Part shown: piece by piece, positions 48,058 to 57,350 of the stretch
Position numbering within the stretch: the stretch's first letter is position 1
How the letters are laid out: the number at the start of each line of letters is the position of its first letter
NCBI GenBank assembly: GCA_018139225.1
Contig: JAGSNX010000005.1
Location: 1-64,000, forward strand
Length of the DNA stretch: 64,000 nucleotides
Source: Microvirga sp. SRT01
Lineage (GTDB): Bacteria; Pseudomonadota; Alphaproteobacteria; Sphingomonadales; Sphingomonadaceae
Direction: 5' to 3'
Notes under the pieces: model-generated
The model's database searches: none
The model's input: the letters and a program-made list of their open reading frames with translations, nothing else
Told to the model about the DNA's origin: nothing
Translations under genes and position numbers: made by a program

Positions 48058-49517
48058 CAGGCGATCGCCACATTTTTGGTGCGGATGAATTCGGCGAGCC
48101 CCTCAAGCCCGCCTTCGCGGCCGTAGCCGCTCAGTCCTGAGCCGCCGAACGGCGCGTTCTCGCGCGCGGTGGGCGCGCCGTTGACCTGGATCGTGCCCGC
48201 ATGCAGCCGATGCGCCAGCCGCAGGGTGCGACCCAGATGCGTGGAATGAATGTAGGCGCCAAGGCCAAACTGCGTGCCGTTGGCGATGCGCACCGCTTCG
48301 TCCTCGTCGCGAAAGCGCAGAATCGAAAGAACCGGGCCGAAACATTCCTCCTGCCCCAGCGGGCTGGCCGGATCGACGTCGGCAAACACGGTGGGTGCGA
48401 CATAATAGCCGCCCGGCTGCGACGCGGGACGCGCGCCGCCAGTCACGACCCGGCCATCGCCGCGCTCGCGCGCTGCATCGATGGTGGACAGCAGCCGCTG
48501 CTGCGCACCCTCGTTGACCACCGGGCCGAACTCCGTCTCGGCGTCCACGGGATCACCGATGCGCAGCGACTCCACCTCGGCCACCACGCGTTCCACGAAG
48601 GCGTCGGCGATGCTGTCCTGCACCAGCAATCGCGTCGGCAGCACGCAGCCCTGTCCGGCGAGGAACAGCGGCTGGCGGGCCGAATGGCGCACGGCAAGGT
48701 CGAGATCGGCGTCGGCGAACACCAGGTTGGCCGATTTGCCACCAAGTTCGTAGATCGCCGGCTTCATCAGCGGTGCGATCGTTGCCGCGATCCGCCGTGC
48801 GGTCGTGATGCCCCCGGTAAAGGCGATCTTCTGCACGTCCGGGTGGCGGACCAGCGCCTCGCCCGCTTCGGCACCGCCCGTCACCAGATTGAGCACGCCG
48901 GGCGGGATCCCGGCCTGCTCCGCCATCTGCAGCAGTCGATAGGCGGTGAACGGCGTCAGTTCGGGCGGCTTGATGACCAGCGTGTTGCCCGCCGCCAGCG
49001 CCGGACCCAGCTTCATGGCCAGCCCCATCAGCGGGCCGTTCCACGTGATGATCATGCCGACCACGCCGAACGGCTCGGCCAAAGTGTAGTCAAACACGGT
49101 GTCGTCCTGGAAGGTGGAGACGACGCGCCCTTCCAGCTTGTCGGCCCAGCCGGCGGCATATTTCGTCCACGCCGCGAACTTGCCCGGGATCGCCCGCACG
49201 CCGCTGATCGGGGAGCCGACTTCGCGCGCGCCGATCCAGGCGAACTCCTCGCCATGCGCCTCCACCAGGTTCGCCAGCCGGAACAGCAGGTCGCGCCGCA
49301 CCGCCGGCCGCGTCGCGCGCCAGCCGGGCAGCGCCCGTGCCGCCGCCGCGACCGCGCGTTCGACGTCGCTCGCCCCGGCAACCGGCACCACTGCCTGCAC
49401 CTCGCCCGTCGCCGCGTAGCGATGCTCGTGCGTGCCCGCGCTGCCCTGCTTCAGATATTTATCGCCGATCACGAGCCCGGCTTCGGGCAGCGAAAAGGCC
49501 GTGTTGCCCTGTTCCAT
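48057..49517 (-). CDS. NAD(P)-dependent aldehyde dehydrogenase
   Basis: The 486-residue enzyme has the ALDH core: TWNGPLMGLAMKLGPALAAG, KPPELTPFTAYRL, the general base region ELGGKSANLV and the nucleophile in FLAGQGCVLPTRLLV. It oxidises an aldehyde, probably the product of the GMC dehydrogenase, to the acid. GGAGAG precedes the ATG at 49515-49517; the extra upstream codons were rejected. It lies between the GntR and SDR genes in the operon. Confidence 0.93.
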   Translation of the reverse strand: MEQGNTAFSLPEAGLVIGDKYLKQGSAGTHEHRYAATGEVQAVVPVAGASDVERAVAAAARALPGWRATRPAVRRDLLFRLANLVEAHGEEFAWIGAREVGSPISGVRAIPGKFAAWTKYAAGWADKLEGRVVSTFQDDTVFDYTLAEPFGVVGMIITWNGPLMGLAMKLGPALAAGNTLVIKPPELTPFTAYRLLQMAEQAGIPPGVLNLVTGGAEAGEALVRHPDVQKIAFTGGITTARRIAATIAPLMKPAIYELGGKSANLVFADADLDLAVRHSARQPLFLAGQGCVLPTRLLVQDSIADAFVERVVAEVESLRIGDPVDAETEFGPVVNEGAQQRLLSTIDAARERGDGRVVTGGARPASQPGGYYVAPTVFADVDPASPLGQEECFGPVLSILRFRDEDEAVRIANGTQFGLGAYIHSTHLGRTLRLAHRLHAGTIQVNGAPTARENAPFGGSGLSGYGREGGLEGLAEFIRTKNVAIA

Positions 49518-49527
49518 GTCTCTCTCC

Positions 49528-50367
49528 TTAGCCGTCGATGTCCGACGCGCCGCCGCTACGCTGCAGCATGATCTCCATGCGATATCGGCCGGCCGGGAAG
49601 TGCCCGAGGCCAACCTCCATCACCTCGCCCGCACTGGTGATGAACTCAGTGCGCACCAGCAGCAGCGGCGATCCCGGCGCCACACGCAGCGGCGCCGCCA
49701 TCGCCGGCGTGGCGGTGCTTGCCTCGATCGATTGCTCCACTCGGCGCACCACCAAGCCGGCGCGCTGCTCGAGCTGGCGATAGATCGTCAGGCTGTCGTC
49801 GATCGTGCCGAGCGCGTCGGCATGGCGCGCGTCCACATAGATTTCGGACAATCCCAGCGGCAACTGGCCGCGCATCGGCGTGCGAAGATAGTCGAGCCGC
49901 AACCAGCGCGATCCGGCAACCACGCCCAGGCGGCGCGCCATGTCCCCGGTCGCCACCACCTCGCTCCGAGCAAGCAGGGTGGATCGCGTTCGCCCGGAAT
50001 ATTGCAGCAACTCCCCGATCGACTGCACGGAGTTGACGAAGCTGTCGGTCGGGTCGTCCGCCACCAGGATCGAGCGCGCGCCCTGCCTACGCTTGATATA
50101 CCCCATCGCGGCAAGTTCGCGCAGGCTCTCGCGCACCGTGCTGCGGCTTGCGCCGAACCGCTGCACCAGTTCGGCCTCCGTCGGCAGCGCGTCGCCGATC
50201 CGCCAGTTGCCCGCTTTGATGTCCAGGATCAGCGCCTCGGCCATTTCGCGATAGCCGATCACGCGATCCGCCCAGCCAGGCGCGGTGGTAGCCCGCACGC
50301 ACGTGTCCACCTCGTGGACCAAGGCGTGTTCGCTCGATCCGATTTCGGGCTTTTGCACCGTCGTCAC
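49528..50367 (-). CDS. GntR-family regulator, HutC/UTRA subfamily
   Basis: The 279-residue protein has an N-terminal GntR winged helix (LPTEAELVQRFGASRSTVRE, then SLRELAAMGYIKRRQGA) preceded by an unusual ~45-residue extension, and a C-terminal UTRA ligand-binding domain (RWLRLDYLRTPMRGQLPLGL ... GSPLLLVRTEF). It lies inside the catabolic operon: its GTG overlaps the ligase stop, and its stop is 10 bp before the ALDH gene. It probably senses a pathway intermediate and controls its own operon. Confidence 0.9.
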   Translation of the reverse strand: MTTVQKPEIGSSEHALVHEVDTCVRATTAPGWADRVIGYREMAEALILDIKAGNWRIGDALPTEAELVQRFGASRSTVRESLRELAAMGYIKRRQGARSILVADDPTDSFVNSVQSIGELLQYSGRTRSTLLARSEVVATGDMARRLGVVAGSRWLRLDYLRTPMRGQLPLGLSEIYVDARHADALGTIDDSLTIYRQLEQRAGLVVRRVEQSIEASTATPAMAAPLRVAPGSPLLLVRTEFITSAGEVMEVGLGHFPAGRYRMEIMLQRSGGASDIDG

Positions 50368-52478
50368 GCTCCCAGCATCACCTTAGCGTCCACGGCGATC
50401 ACGCCCTCGCCTGCCGACTGGACCAGCACGGGATTTATGTCGAATGACTCGATCCGCGGTTCCGCCAGCGCCAGCGCCCCCAGTTTGGCGACTGCCCGCG
50501 CGAGCGCGTCCAGATCATACCGCTGCCCGCGATATCCCGCGAGCAGACGGCCGAACCGGGTGCCTGCAATGGCGCTTGCCGCTTCCGCCACATCGAACGG
50601 CGGCACCAGCACCACGGCATCATCCAGCAGCTCGACCAGGATGCCGCCGGCACCCACCACCACGACCGGGCCGACCACCGGATCGCGCTGGATGCCCAGG
50701 ATCGCCTCCAGCCCGCTGCCGATCATCTCCTCGATCAGGATCGCGTTCCCGTTCGGGTCGGCCTTGGCCAGGGCGGCGGTGACCCGCTCCCATGCCGCGC
50801 GCAGCTCCTCATCGCTGCGCAGCGACAGGGCGACCAGGCCGTGTTCGGTCTTGTGCGCGATCCTGTCCGACAATCCCTTCATCACCACCGGCCGGCGAAG
50901 CGGGTCCAGCGCGTCCTGCGGGAACGCGCTCACCGGTGCCACGACGTTGGCCGGCGTGCCGATCCCGACGGCGCCCAGCAGCGCCTTGCTGCGCGCCTCG
51001 TCCACCAGCCCCGCGCCCTCGGGCAGCGCCAGCGCGGGTATTACGGGCAGTTGCCCACGGCCCGCGCGCAGCACACCGGCAGCACGATGCCGCTCGATCG
51101 CGGCCAGCGCCTTCAGCAACGCGGGCGTGTTGTCGGTCAGCAGGATGCCGGCATCGTTGAACCGCCGCCGCTCCGCCTCGTCCACTTGCGGCGACAGCGC
51201 GAACAGCTTGTCCATGCCGCGCGCCTTGGCCTCGATCAGCAGCGCGGCGACCTGATCGTTGATCGCCGGCTTCAGCAGCACCAGACCGAATAATAGCTGG
51301 TCGAACCCGTCGTTGCGGAAGATGTCGATGATCTCGGGGATCAGCGCGTTCTGCGCGGCGATGTCATAGGGGTTCACCGGGTGGCTCTGCGTCGGCAGCG
51401 CGGAGAGCGCCGCCTTGCCGGCCTCAGTCGGATCCTGCAGCGGGATGCCGAGCCGCTCCATCACGTCCGCGGTCTGCGCCGCGAACCCGCCCGAGATTGA
51501 GGCGAGGAAGCGGTTCGCCGGCTTGCCGGTGTCGGACCAGTCGTAGCGAAACAGGCATTCCGCGATCAGCGCCAGGCTTTCCAGATCGTCGGCGACATAT
51601 ACGCCCTCGTTCTCCAGGAAAGCGATCGTGTTGCGATACGATCCGGCGATCGCGCCCGTATGCGACAGCGTGGCTTTTTGCCCGCTTTCCGACTCGCCCA
51701 CCTTGATCGCGACGATCGGCTTGCCCGCATCGCGCGCGCAGGCCAGCGCCGCGCGGAAAGCGGGCATGTCGCGGATCGTTTCCAGATAGAGGACGATCAC
51801 ATCGGTATCCGGATCGTCGGCGAGGTAGGTCAGGTAATCGGCCGCACCCAGCACCAGCTCGTTGCCGCAGGTCACCGTCTTGGCGATGCCCAGCCCGCAT
51901 TGATGCAACCGGCTGAGCAGCGACGACACCATCGCGCCGCTTTGTGAAACCACACTGATACGCCCGCCCGTCGCACGCCCGGGATATTGGAAGATCGGGG
52001 CGATCGAGGTGGCAAGCCCGGTGGCGACGTTGGCCAAGCCGTTGGTGTTGGGGCCGGTGATCGCCACGCCCTGCGCGGCGAGCGCCAGCAGCCGGGCGTC
52101 GCGCTGCTCTCCCTCCGGCCCCGCCTCGCCGAATCCTTGCGCGATCACCACCATGGCGCGGATACCTTTGGCGGCGCAGGCTTCCGCCGCCTCCACCGCC
52201 GCTTCGGCCGGAACGATCAGCATTGCCAGATCGATCCCGTCCGGAAGCGCCTCAACCGAGGGGTAGCAGCGATGCCCCATCATCTCGGCATGACGCGGAT
52301 TGACGACGTGGAGATCGCCCGCAAAGCCGAGATTGCACATCGCCACGAGCGGCGAGCTGCCCAGCTTGGTCGGATCACCGGAAGCACCGATCACCGCGAC
52401 CGAACGCGCCTCGAACAGGTGCCGGATCGCATCGCGCGGATCGACCGCGACCGGCCGTTCCAGGATCGTGCTCGTCAT
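50364..52478 (-). CDS. NDP-forming acyl-CoA synthetase (fused alpha-beta)
   Basis: The 704-residue protein joins a CoA-binding Rossmann domain (SVAVIGASGDPTKLGSSPL), a succinyl-CoA-ligase-like flavodoxin domain with the phospho-His loop TLSHTGAIAGS, and a C-terminal ATP-grasp part (VMKGLSDRIAHKTEHGLVAL, EEMIGSGLEAILGIQRDP). Such enzymes make acyl-CoA with release of ADP, or run backwards to conserve ATP. In sphingomonads the feruloyl-CoA synthetase FerA belongs to this family. The ATG at 52476-52478 overlaps the preceding stop; the open frame continuing upstream is a shadow of the acyl-CoA dehydrogenase gene. Confidence 0.88.
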   Translation of the reverse strand: MTSTILERPVAVDPRDAIRHLFEARSVAVIGASGDPTKLGSSPLVAMCNLGFAGDLHVVNPRHAEMMGHRCYPSVEALPDGIDLAMLIVPAEAAVEAAEACAAKGIRAMVVIAQGFGEAGPEGEQRDARLLALAAQGVAITGPNTNGLANVATGLATSIAPIFQYPGRATGGRISVVSQSGAMVSSLLSRLHQCGLGIAKTVTCGNELVLGAADYLTYLADDPDTDVIVLYLETIRDMPAFRAALACARDAGKPIVAIKVGESESGQKATLSHTGAIAGSYRNTIAFLENEGVYVADDLESLALIAECLFRYDWSDTGKPANRFLASISGGFAAQTADVMERLGIPLQDPTEAGKAALSALPTQSHPVNPYDIAAQNALIPEIIDIFRNDGFDQLLFGLVLLKPAINDQVAALLIEAKARGMDKLFALSPQVDEAERRRFNDAGILLTDNTPALLKALAAIERHRAAGVLRAGRGQLPVIPALALPEGAGLVDEARSKALLGAVGIGTPANVVAPVSAFPQDALDPLRRPVVMKGLSDRIAHKTEHGLVALSLRSDEELRAAWERVTAALAKADPNGNAILIEEMIGSGLEAILGIQRDPVVGPVVVVGAGGILVELLDDAVVLVPPFDVAEAASAIAGTRFGRLLAGYRGQRYDLDALARAVAKLGALALAEPRIESFDINPVLVQSAGEGVIAVDAKVMLGA

Positions 52479-53461
52479 GCCAGTTGCTCCAATGCCGCAG
52501 CACCGCAGCGTGTCGTCAGAAAGGACCACAGGTCGCCCTCGCGCCGGGCCGCCTCGCCCAGCCGCGTCGCCCAGGCCCGCTCGCTTCCGTATTCCAGCCG
52601 CCAGGTCCACAGGCGCCGAGTGACGTAATGGAGCATGTGCTCGTCCGTCACGCCGATCGCGCCGTGTACCTGATGCCCGATCGTCGCCGCGATGCGCGCC
52701 GCCTCGCCCGCGCGGATCTTGGCGATGGCACCGGCATGGTCGAGTGTCCCGGCATCCAGCGCGCTCCATGCCATGTCGGACGCCGCCTGCCCCGCTGCCG
52801 CTTCCGCGGCGAGCCTGGCGAGCAGTTGCTGCACCGCTTGGAATCGGCCGATCGGCCGGCCGAACTGCTGCCGGGTGTTGGCATAGTCCACCGCCATCTC
52901 CAGCACCCGCGCAACCGCGCCCGCCATCTGGCTCGCGCGCAGCATCGCGCCTAGCGTCAGCAGGTCGGGCAGCCCGTCGGGGATCGGATGCGTCGCGATC
53001 GCTTTGCCCCCCTGCGCCACCGCATAGGGGACGCGCGCGATGGAGCCGAGCGCCGCGCCGCTCTGCACCTCGAGCGCCCAACGGCCATCGCGCTGCACCA
53101 GCACGTGGCCGACGCCCTGCGCGGCAAACGCCTGGTCACCTCCCGCGGCCAGCGCGATCGGCCCGACCGGCGCTTCTACGCCCGCGCGCGCCAGCATCAT
53201 GCGCGCCAGCATGGTCTCACCCACGGGCAGCGGCACGACATGCCGACCGAGCGAGGCGAACAGCGCACCCGCCTCGGCGAATGACAGCCCGCCGTCCTGC
53301 GCCGGCACTATCAGCGCATCCGGCAACCCGAACGCCTCGACCTGCGCCCACAGGCCCGACGGCCAGCCGCCTTGCTCCACCTCCACCAGCAACTGCCGGT
53401 CGACATGGTCGCCGAACAACCGATCGGTCTGGTCGAGCATCATCTCCAGCAGGTCACTCAT
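52475..53461 (-). CDS. Acyl-CoA dehydrogenase-like subunit, short form
   Basis: The 328-residue protein has the acyl-CoA dehydrogenase C-terminal helical bundle (DYANTRQQFGRPIGRFQAVQ, HQVHGAIGVTDEHMLHYVTR) but lacks a clear FAD-binding TEP..GSD motif in the middle domain. In steroid degradation, alpha-beta heteromeric dehydrogenases pair a normal subunit with such a reduced one, encoded side by side, and the neighbouring 382-residue gene overlaps this one by four bases. A heteromeric enzyme acting on a bulky acyl-CoA is therefore inferred. Confidence 0.85.
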   Translation of the reverse strand: MSDLLEMMLDQTDRLFGDHVDRQLLVEVEQGGWPSGLWAQVEAFGLPDALIVPAQDGGLSFAEAGALFASLGRHVVPLPVGETMLARMMLARAGVEAPVGPIALAAGGDQAFAAQGVGHVLVQRDGRWALEVQSGAALGSIARVPYAVAQGGKAIATHPIPDGLPDLLTLGAMLRASQMAGAVARVLEMAVDYANTRQQFGRPIGRFQAVQQLLARLAAEAAAGQAASDMAWSALDAGTLDHAGAIAKIRAGEAARIAATIGHQVHGAIGVTDEHMLHYVTRRLWTWRLEYGSERAWATRLGEAARREGDLWSFLTTRCGAAALEQLA

Positions 53462-54606
53462 CGCAGGCCCAATCCCCGTGCCGTCATGCCGCGCATGATC
53501 TCGCGCGTGCCACCGCGTAGCGAGAAGCTCGGCGCCGTCTGCGTGAGAAAGGCCAGCGCGTCCTCGAGTCCGCCGTCGCCAGGCAGCGCGGGCCCGATGT
53601 CCAGCATGTCCGCCAGCATGGCGGGCGTTTCCTGCTCGAGGTCGACGCCCAGATCCTTGATGAGCGCCGCTTCCTGCAGCGGCTCCAGCCCGCGCTCCAG
53701 CATGCCGGCGGTGGAGACGGACATGCCGCGCAGCGTGGCGTACCGCGCGACGAGCCGACCCAGATCGTCATCATGGCGCTCGGCATCCTCGCCCAGCCGG
53801 TCGAGCGCCGGCTGCAGCACCGGGAAGCTGGAAAGGTAGCGATCCGGCCCGCTGCGTTCATAGGCAAGCTCGGCATTGGCCTGCGCCCAGCCTTCGCCCT
53901 CGCGCCCGATCATCATCGTTTCGTCCACGATCGTGCCGTCGAAATGCACCTCGTTGAAATGCGCCTCTCCGGTGAGGTCCGCGATCGGCTTGATCGAGAT
54001 GCCCGGCAGCGTGAGGTCGATCAGGAACTGCGTCAGCCCCGCCTGGCGCGGCGCGCCCTCGCCCGTGGGAGAGGTGCGCACCAGCGCGATCATGTAGTCG
54101 GATCGGTGCGCGTTGGTGGTCCACACCTTGGTGCCGTCCAGCCGCCAGCCGCTGCCCTCCCTGGTGGCGCGCGTGCGCAGCGACGCCAGGTCGGAACCGG
54201 AATCGGGTTCGCTGAGACCGATGCAGAAGGCCAGTTCGCCGGTGACGATCCGGGGCAGCAGCGCGACGCGCTGTTTCTCCGTGCCCGATCGCAGCAGCAA
54301 CGGGCCGCTCTGCCGGTCGCCGAACCAGTGCGCCCCCACCGGCGCGCCCGCGGCCAGCATCTCCTCCAGCACGACATAACGCTCCAGGCTCGATCGCGCC
54401 TGTCCGCCATACCGGGTCGGCCAGGTCATGCCGATCCAGCCGCGCGCGCCTACCGCCCGCGAGAAGTCGCGGTCGAACCGCGTCCAGCTGTGCGCGCGAT
54501 CGAGCAGCGTCCAGCCTGCGCCCCATTCGGCGAGAAACGCGCGCACCTCGGCCCGCAACTGCTCGGCCTTGGCCGGCAGGGCGGTGGGCGGAAAGGCGAA
54601 GCTCAT
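53458..54606 (-). CDS. Acyl-CoA dehydrogenase, FAD-binding partner subunit
   Basis: The 382-residue protein has the FAD/substrate motif CIGLSEPDSGSDLASL and DGTKVWTTNAHRSDYM. Where medium-chain enzymes have the catalytic Glu (YEG), it reads LRGGTREIMR, so the base is probably elsewhere, as in steroid-type FadE enzymes. WFGDRQSGPLLLRSGTEKQR is conserved in that group. It overlaps the short-form gene downstream (ATGA) and the lyase gene upstream, consistent with equal production of two subunits. Confidence 0.9.
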   Translation of the reverse strand: MSFAFPPTALPAKAEQLRAEVRAFLAEWGAGWTLLDRAHSWTRFDRDFSRAVGARGWIGMTWPTRYGGQARSSLERYVVLEEMLAAGAPVGAHWFGDRQSGPLLLRSGTEKQRVALLPRIVTGELAFCIGLSEPDSGSDLASLRTRATREGSGWRLDGTKVWTTNAHRSDYMIALVRTSPTGEGAPRQAGLTQFLIDLTLPGISIKPIADLTGEAHFNEVHFDGTIVDETMMIGREGEGWAQANAELAYERSGPDRYLSSFPVLQPALDRLGEDAERHDDDLGRLVARYATLRGMSVSTAGMLERGLEPLQEAALIKDLGVDLEQETPAMLADMLDIGPALPGDGGLEDALAFLTQTAPSFSLRGGTREIMRGMTARGLGLR

Positions 54607-55499
54607 GCGTGGCCTCCGTGGATGCGCAGCGTCTCGCGCGCGGTTTCGACATGCGCGATGTCGACATGCTCGCCGCGGTAAATCACCGCCGCCTTGCCCT
54701 GGGCCTCGGCCTCGGCAAACGCCGCGATCATGCCCGCGAAATAGTCGCGATCCTGCTCGCTCAGGGAATAGGCCTCGTTGGCGACCGTCACGTTGGACGG
54801 GTGCAGCACGATCTCGCCGGTATAGCCCAGCTGACGATTGAAGGCGGAGAAACGCCGCATGCCCTCCAGATCGTGCACGTCCTGCCACAGCCCGCCGATC
54901 GGGAACGGCTTGCCGGCCGCGCGGCAGGCGATGATCGTCTTTGACCGGAAATAGAGCGTCTCCAGCCCCTCGGCCGACCAGGTGAAGCCCAAGGCACGCG
55001 CCACATCGGCATTGCGCGCTGCCGACGACACCAGCGTCTGCACGCGCGGGTGCGAGGCGATGGCGAACGCCAGTTCGGCTGCCCGCGCCGTTTCCAGCGC
55101 GACGACGAAGCCGATGCTGCCGATCGCCATGCCGCGGCGATGCTCGGCTTCCGCCACCAGCCGGGCGAGCACCTCGACATCCTCCGGCCCCTGCACCTTT
55201 GCGACGAACAGGCCGTTCAATCCGGGCTGCACCACTGCCTGCACATCGTCCCAATCGGGCATGTAGGTGCCCGGATTGGTGCGCACGTAAAGCAGGCCGT
55301 TCGCCGGATCGTGGCGCGCGACCGCGTCGGCGACGATGACGCGCGCTTCCACCTTGGCCGCCACTGGCACGCTGTCCTCAAGATCGAGCACCAGCGCGTC
55401 GGCCTTCGCCGCCGCGGCCTTGTCGATCCACGAGGCGCGGTTGCCCGGCACGAACAGCATGGATCGGATCGGGCGCGCCAGCGCCGCAGCGGGCGTCAT
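54603..55499 (-). CDS. HpcH/HpaI-type citrate lyase beta-like C-C lyase
   Basis: The 298-residue TIM-barrel protein starts RSMLFVPGNRASWIDKA and has ADALVLDLEDSVP, LYVRTNPG, GLFVAKVQGPEDVEV, VVALETARA and EIVLHPSNVTVANEAYS: the citrate lyase beta / malyl-CoA lyase family with its Mg2+-binding Glu and Asp residues. It would cleave or condense a beta-hydroxyacyl-CoA, or hydrolyse a malyl-type CoA. Overlaps by four bases with the gene after and one base with the gene before. A longer upstream frame is a shadow. Confidence 0.88.
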   Translation of the reverse strand: MTPAAALARPIRSMLFVPGNRASWIDKAAAAKADALVLDLEDSVPVAAKVEARVIVADAVARHDPANGLLYVRTNPGTYMPDWDDVQAVVQPGLNGLFVAKVQGPEDVEVLARLVAEAEHRRGMAIGSIGFVVALETARAAELAFAIASHPRVQTLVSSAARNADVARALGFTWSAEGLETLYFRSKTIIACRAAGKPFPIGGLWQDVHDLEGMRRFSAFNRQLGYTGEIVLHPSNVTVANEAYSLSEQDRDYFAGMIAAFAEAEAQGKAAVIYRGEHVDIAHVETARETLRIHGGHA

Positions 55500-56668
55500 C
55501 AGAACGACCTCGGCAGATGCAGCATCCGCTCCGAAATGTAGGACAGCACGAAGTTCTGCGAGATCGGGGCGATCCGCCACACCCGCGACTCGCGGAAATA
55601 GCGCTCCACATGATATTCCTGCGCATAGCCGTATCCCCCATGCGTCTGCACCGCGCGGTCGCACGCTTCGAACCCGGCCTCGGTCGCCAGATACTTGGCG
55701 ATGTTGGCTAGGTCGCCGCACGGCAGATCATTGTCGTACAGCCACGCGGCCTTGTCGCAGATCGCTTGCGCCGCCTCCAGCTTGGCCAGCGATTCCGCCA
55801 GCGGGAACTGCACGCCCTGGTTCATGCCGATGGCACGGCCGAATACCTTGCGATCGTTGGCGTAGGTCACCGCGCGGCGCAGCGCGCACCGGCCCAGCGC
55901 TACCGCTTCCCACGCCACCAGGATGCGCTCGGCGTTCAATCCGTCGAGCAGATACTGGAAGCCCTTGCCCTCCTCGCCCACCATGTCCGCCGGATCGACG
56001 GGCAGGTTGTCATAGAAGACCTCGCACGACGCAACGGCCTCGCGGCCCATCTTTGGGATCGGGCGGATGGTGACTTCGGGCCGCTGGATATCGACTAGGA
56101 ACAGCGTCATGCCGTCCGACTTCTTGGCGCATTGCTCGATCGGCGTGGTGCGCGTGAGCAACAGGCACTTCTGCGACTCCAGCGCCTTGGACGTCCACAC
56201 CTTGCGGCCGTTCACCACCCAATGGTTGCCGTCGCGCTGCGCGGTGGTCTTGATGCGCGTGGTGTCTGTGCCCGCGTCGGGCTCGGTGACGCCGAAACAG
56301 ACGTGCAGGTCGCCCGAAATCACCTGCGGCAGATATTTGTGCCGCATCTCCTCGCTGCCGAACTTCACCACCGGGGTGAGGCCGAAGATGCTCACGTGCA
56401 CCGCGGTCGCAGCACTCAGTCCGCCGCCGCTGGCGCCCACCACCTCTGCCAGCGCGATCGCCGCCTCCGTCAGCCCCAGGCCCGAGCCGCCATATTCCAC
56501 CGGCGTGACCATGCCGAGAAAACCTGCAGCGGCGAACGCGTTGTAGAACTCCCACGGAAACTGCTTCTCGCGGTCCTTTTCGGCCCAATATTCGTCGGGG
56601 AACTGCTGCATCAGCTGGTTCACCGCGTCGCGAATCGCGACCTGATCGTCGCTTGGCGTGTAATCCAT
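55499..56668 (-). CDS. Acyl-CoA dehydrogenase
   Basis: The 389-residue flavoprotein has CFGVTEPDAGTDTTRIKT, NGRKVWTSKALESQ, YANDRKVFGRAIGMNQGVQF and HGGYGYAQEYHVERYFRESR. At the place of the canonical YEG Glu it reads WRIAPISQN, common in CaiA/LCAD-like branches that use a Glu elsewhere. It follows the MaoC gene by 10 bp and shares one base with the lyase gene. It forms a 2,3-enoyl-CoA; substrate unknown. Confidence 0.92.
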   Translation of the reverse strand: MDYTPSDDQVAIRDAVNQLMQQFPDEYWAEKDREKQFPWEFYNAFAAAGFLGMVTPVEYGGSGLGLTEAAIALAEVVGASGGGLSAATAVHVSIFGLTPVVKFGSEEMRHKYLPQVISGDLHVCFGVTEPDAGTDTTRIKTTAQRDGNHWVVNGRKVWTSKALESQKCLLLTRTTPIEQCAKKSDGMTLFLVDIQRPEVTIRPIPKMGREAVASCEVFYDNLPVDPADMVGEEGKGFQYLLDGLNAERILVAWEAVALGRCALRRAVTYANDRKVFGRAIGMNQGVQFPLAESLAKLEAAQAICDKAAWLYDNDLPCGDLANIAKYLATEAGFEACDRAVQTHGGYGYAQEYHVERYFRESRVWRIAPISQNFVLSYISERMLHLPRSF

Positions 56669-56678
56669 GATCGCGTCC

Positions 56679-57158
56679 TCAGGCGGCAGCGGCAGCGGCA
56701 GCCGCAGCAGCGGCAGGGCGCTTCATCATCAGCCCGGCGCGGATGGCGCGTACCACCAGCTCCTCGCGCTGATTGTAGCCGTCGTGCTGGAACATCACGA
56801 TGCCGGCATCCGGATATTTGGCGCTCTCGCGCTTGGACACGATGGTGGTTTCGGACCGGATCGTGTCTCCGATCCGCACCGGATTGGGAAAGCGGATTTC
56901 CTCATAGCCCAGATTGCCCAGCGTCGTGCCGAGCGTCAGATCGGACACTGTCACGCCGTTCACGAACGACAGCGTCCACAGGCTGTGCACGATCCGGCTG
57001 CCCCACATGGTCTTCTTTCCGAACTCCTCGTCCAGGTGCAGCGGCTGGTCGTTGTGCGTCAGGCACGTGAACATCAGATTGTCCACGTCGGTCACGGTGC
57101 GGTGCAGCGCATGCTGGTACACCTGCCCCGGGTCGAGGTCCTCGAAATACTTGCTCAT
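56679..57158 (-). CDS. MaoC-like enoyl-CoA hydratase with poly-Ala tail
   Basis: The 159-residue hot-dog protein has the hydratase-2 motif in THNDQPLHLDEEFGKKTMWG (catalytic Asp and His) followed by SRIVHSLWTLSFV. It hydrates 2-enoyl-CoAs. TGGAGAG precedes the ATG at 57156-57158; the longer frame from 57224 is rejected. The C-terminus ends in eleven Ala encoded by GCN repeats, which look like slippage expansion. It is the first gene of the nine-gene minus-strand operon and is divergent from the TonB receptor. Confidence 0.9.
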   Translation of the reverse strand: MSKYFEDLDPGQVYQHALHRTVTDVDNLMFTCLTHNDQPLHLDEEFGKKTMWGSRIVHSLWTLSFVNGVTVSDLTLGTTLGNLGYEEIRFPNPVRIGDTIRSETTIVSKRESAKYPDAGIVMFQHDGYNQREELVVRAIRAGLMMKRPAAAAAAAAAAA

Positions 57159-57235
57159 GCTCTCTCTCCAGCCGGCGGCAACTCGCGCTTGTCTGGACAG
57201 GTTCAACGCCAATGCCGACGCCATGTCAAGCCGAC

Positions 57236-57255
57236 ATGTTCTCTCACGAGAACAT
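57236..57255. promoter_or_regulatory. 20-bp palindrome between the MaoC operon and the TonB receptor
   Basis: ATGTTCTC-TCAC-GAGAACAT is a perfect 8-bp inverted repeat with a 4-bp spacer. It lies 78 bp before the MaoC ATG and 95 bp before the receptor ATG, followed by a CTATAT box. Its core TTCTC-N4-GAGAA has the same 5-4-5 layout as the palindrome before iclR. It is the likely binding site of the island's IclR or GntR regulator. Confidence 0.7.
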
Positions 57256-57350
57256 AAGACTATATGGAAAATAGTAGTTGTGCCCTTCGATGCCCCTCGC
57301 TAGCCTTTCCTCAAGCCGGAGCCGCAGAGCATCCGGCAACGGAGGATGCG

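Noticed and set aside
52479-53081. Upstream extension of the NDP-forming synthetase frame
   Set aside because: The extra residues are a shadow of the overlapping acyl-CoA dehydrogenase gene; the ATG overlapping that gene's stop gives a normal family N-terminus.
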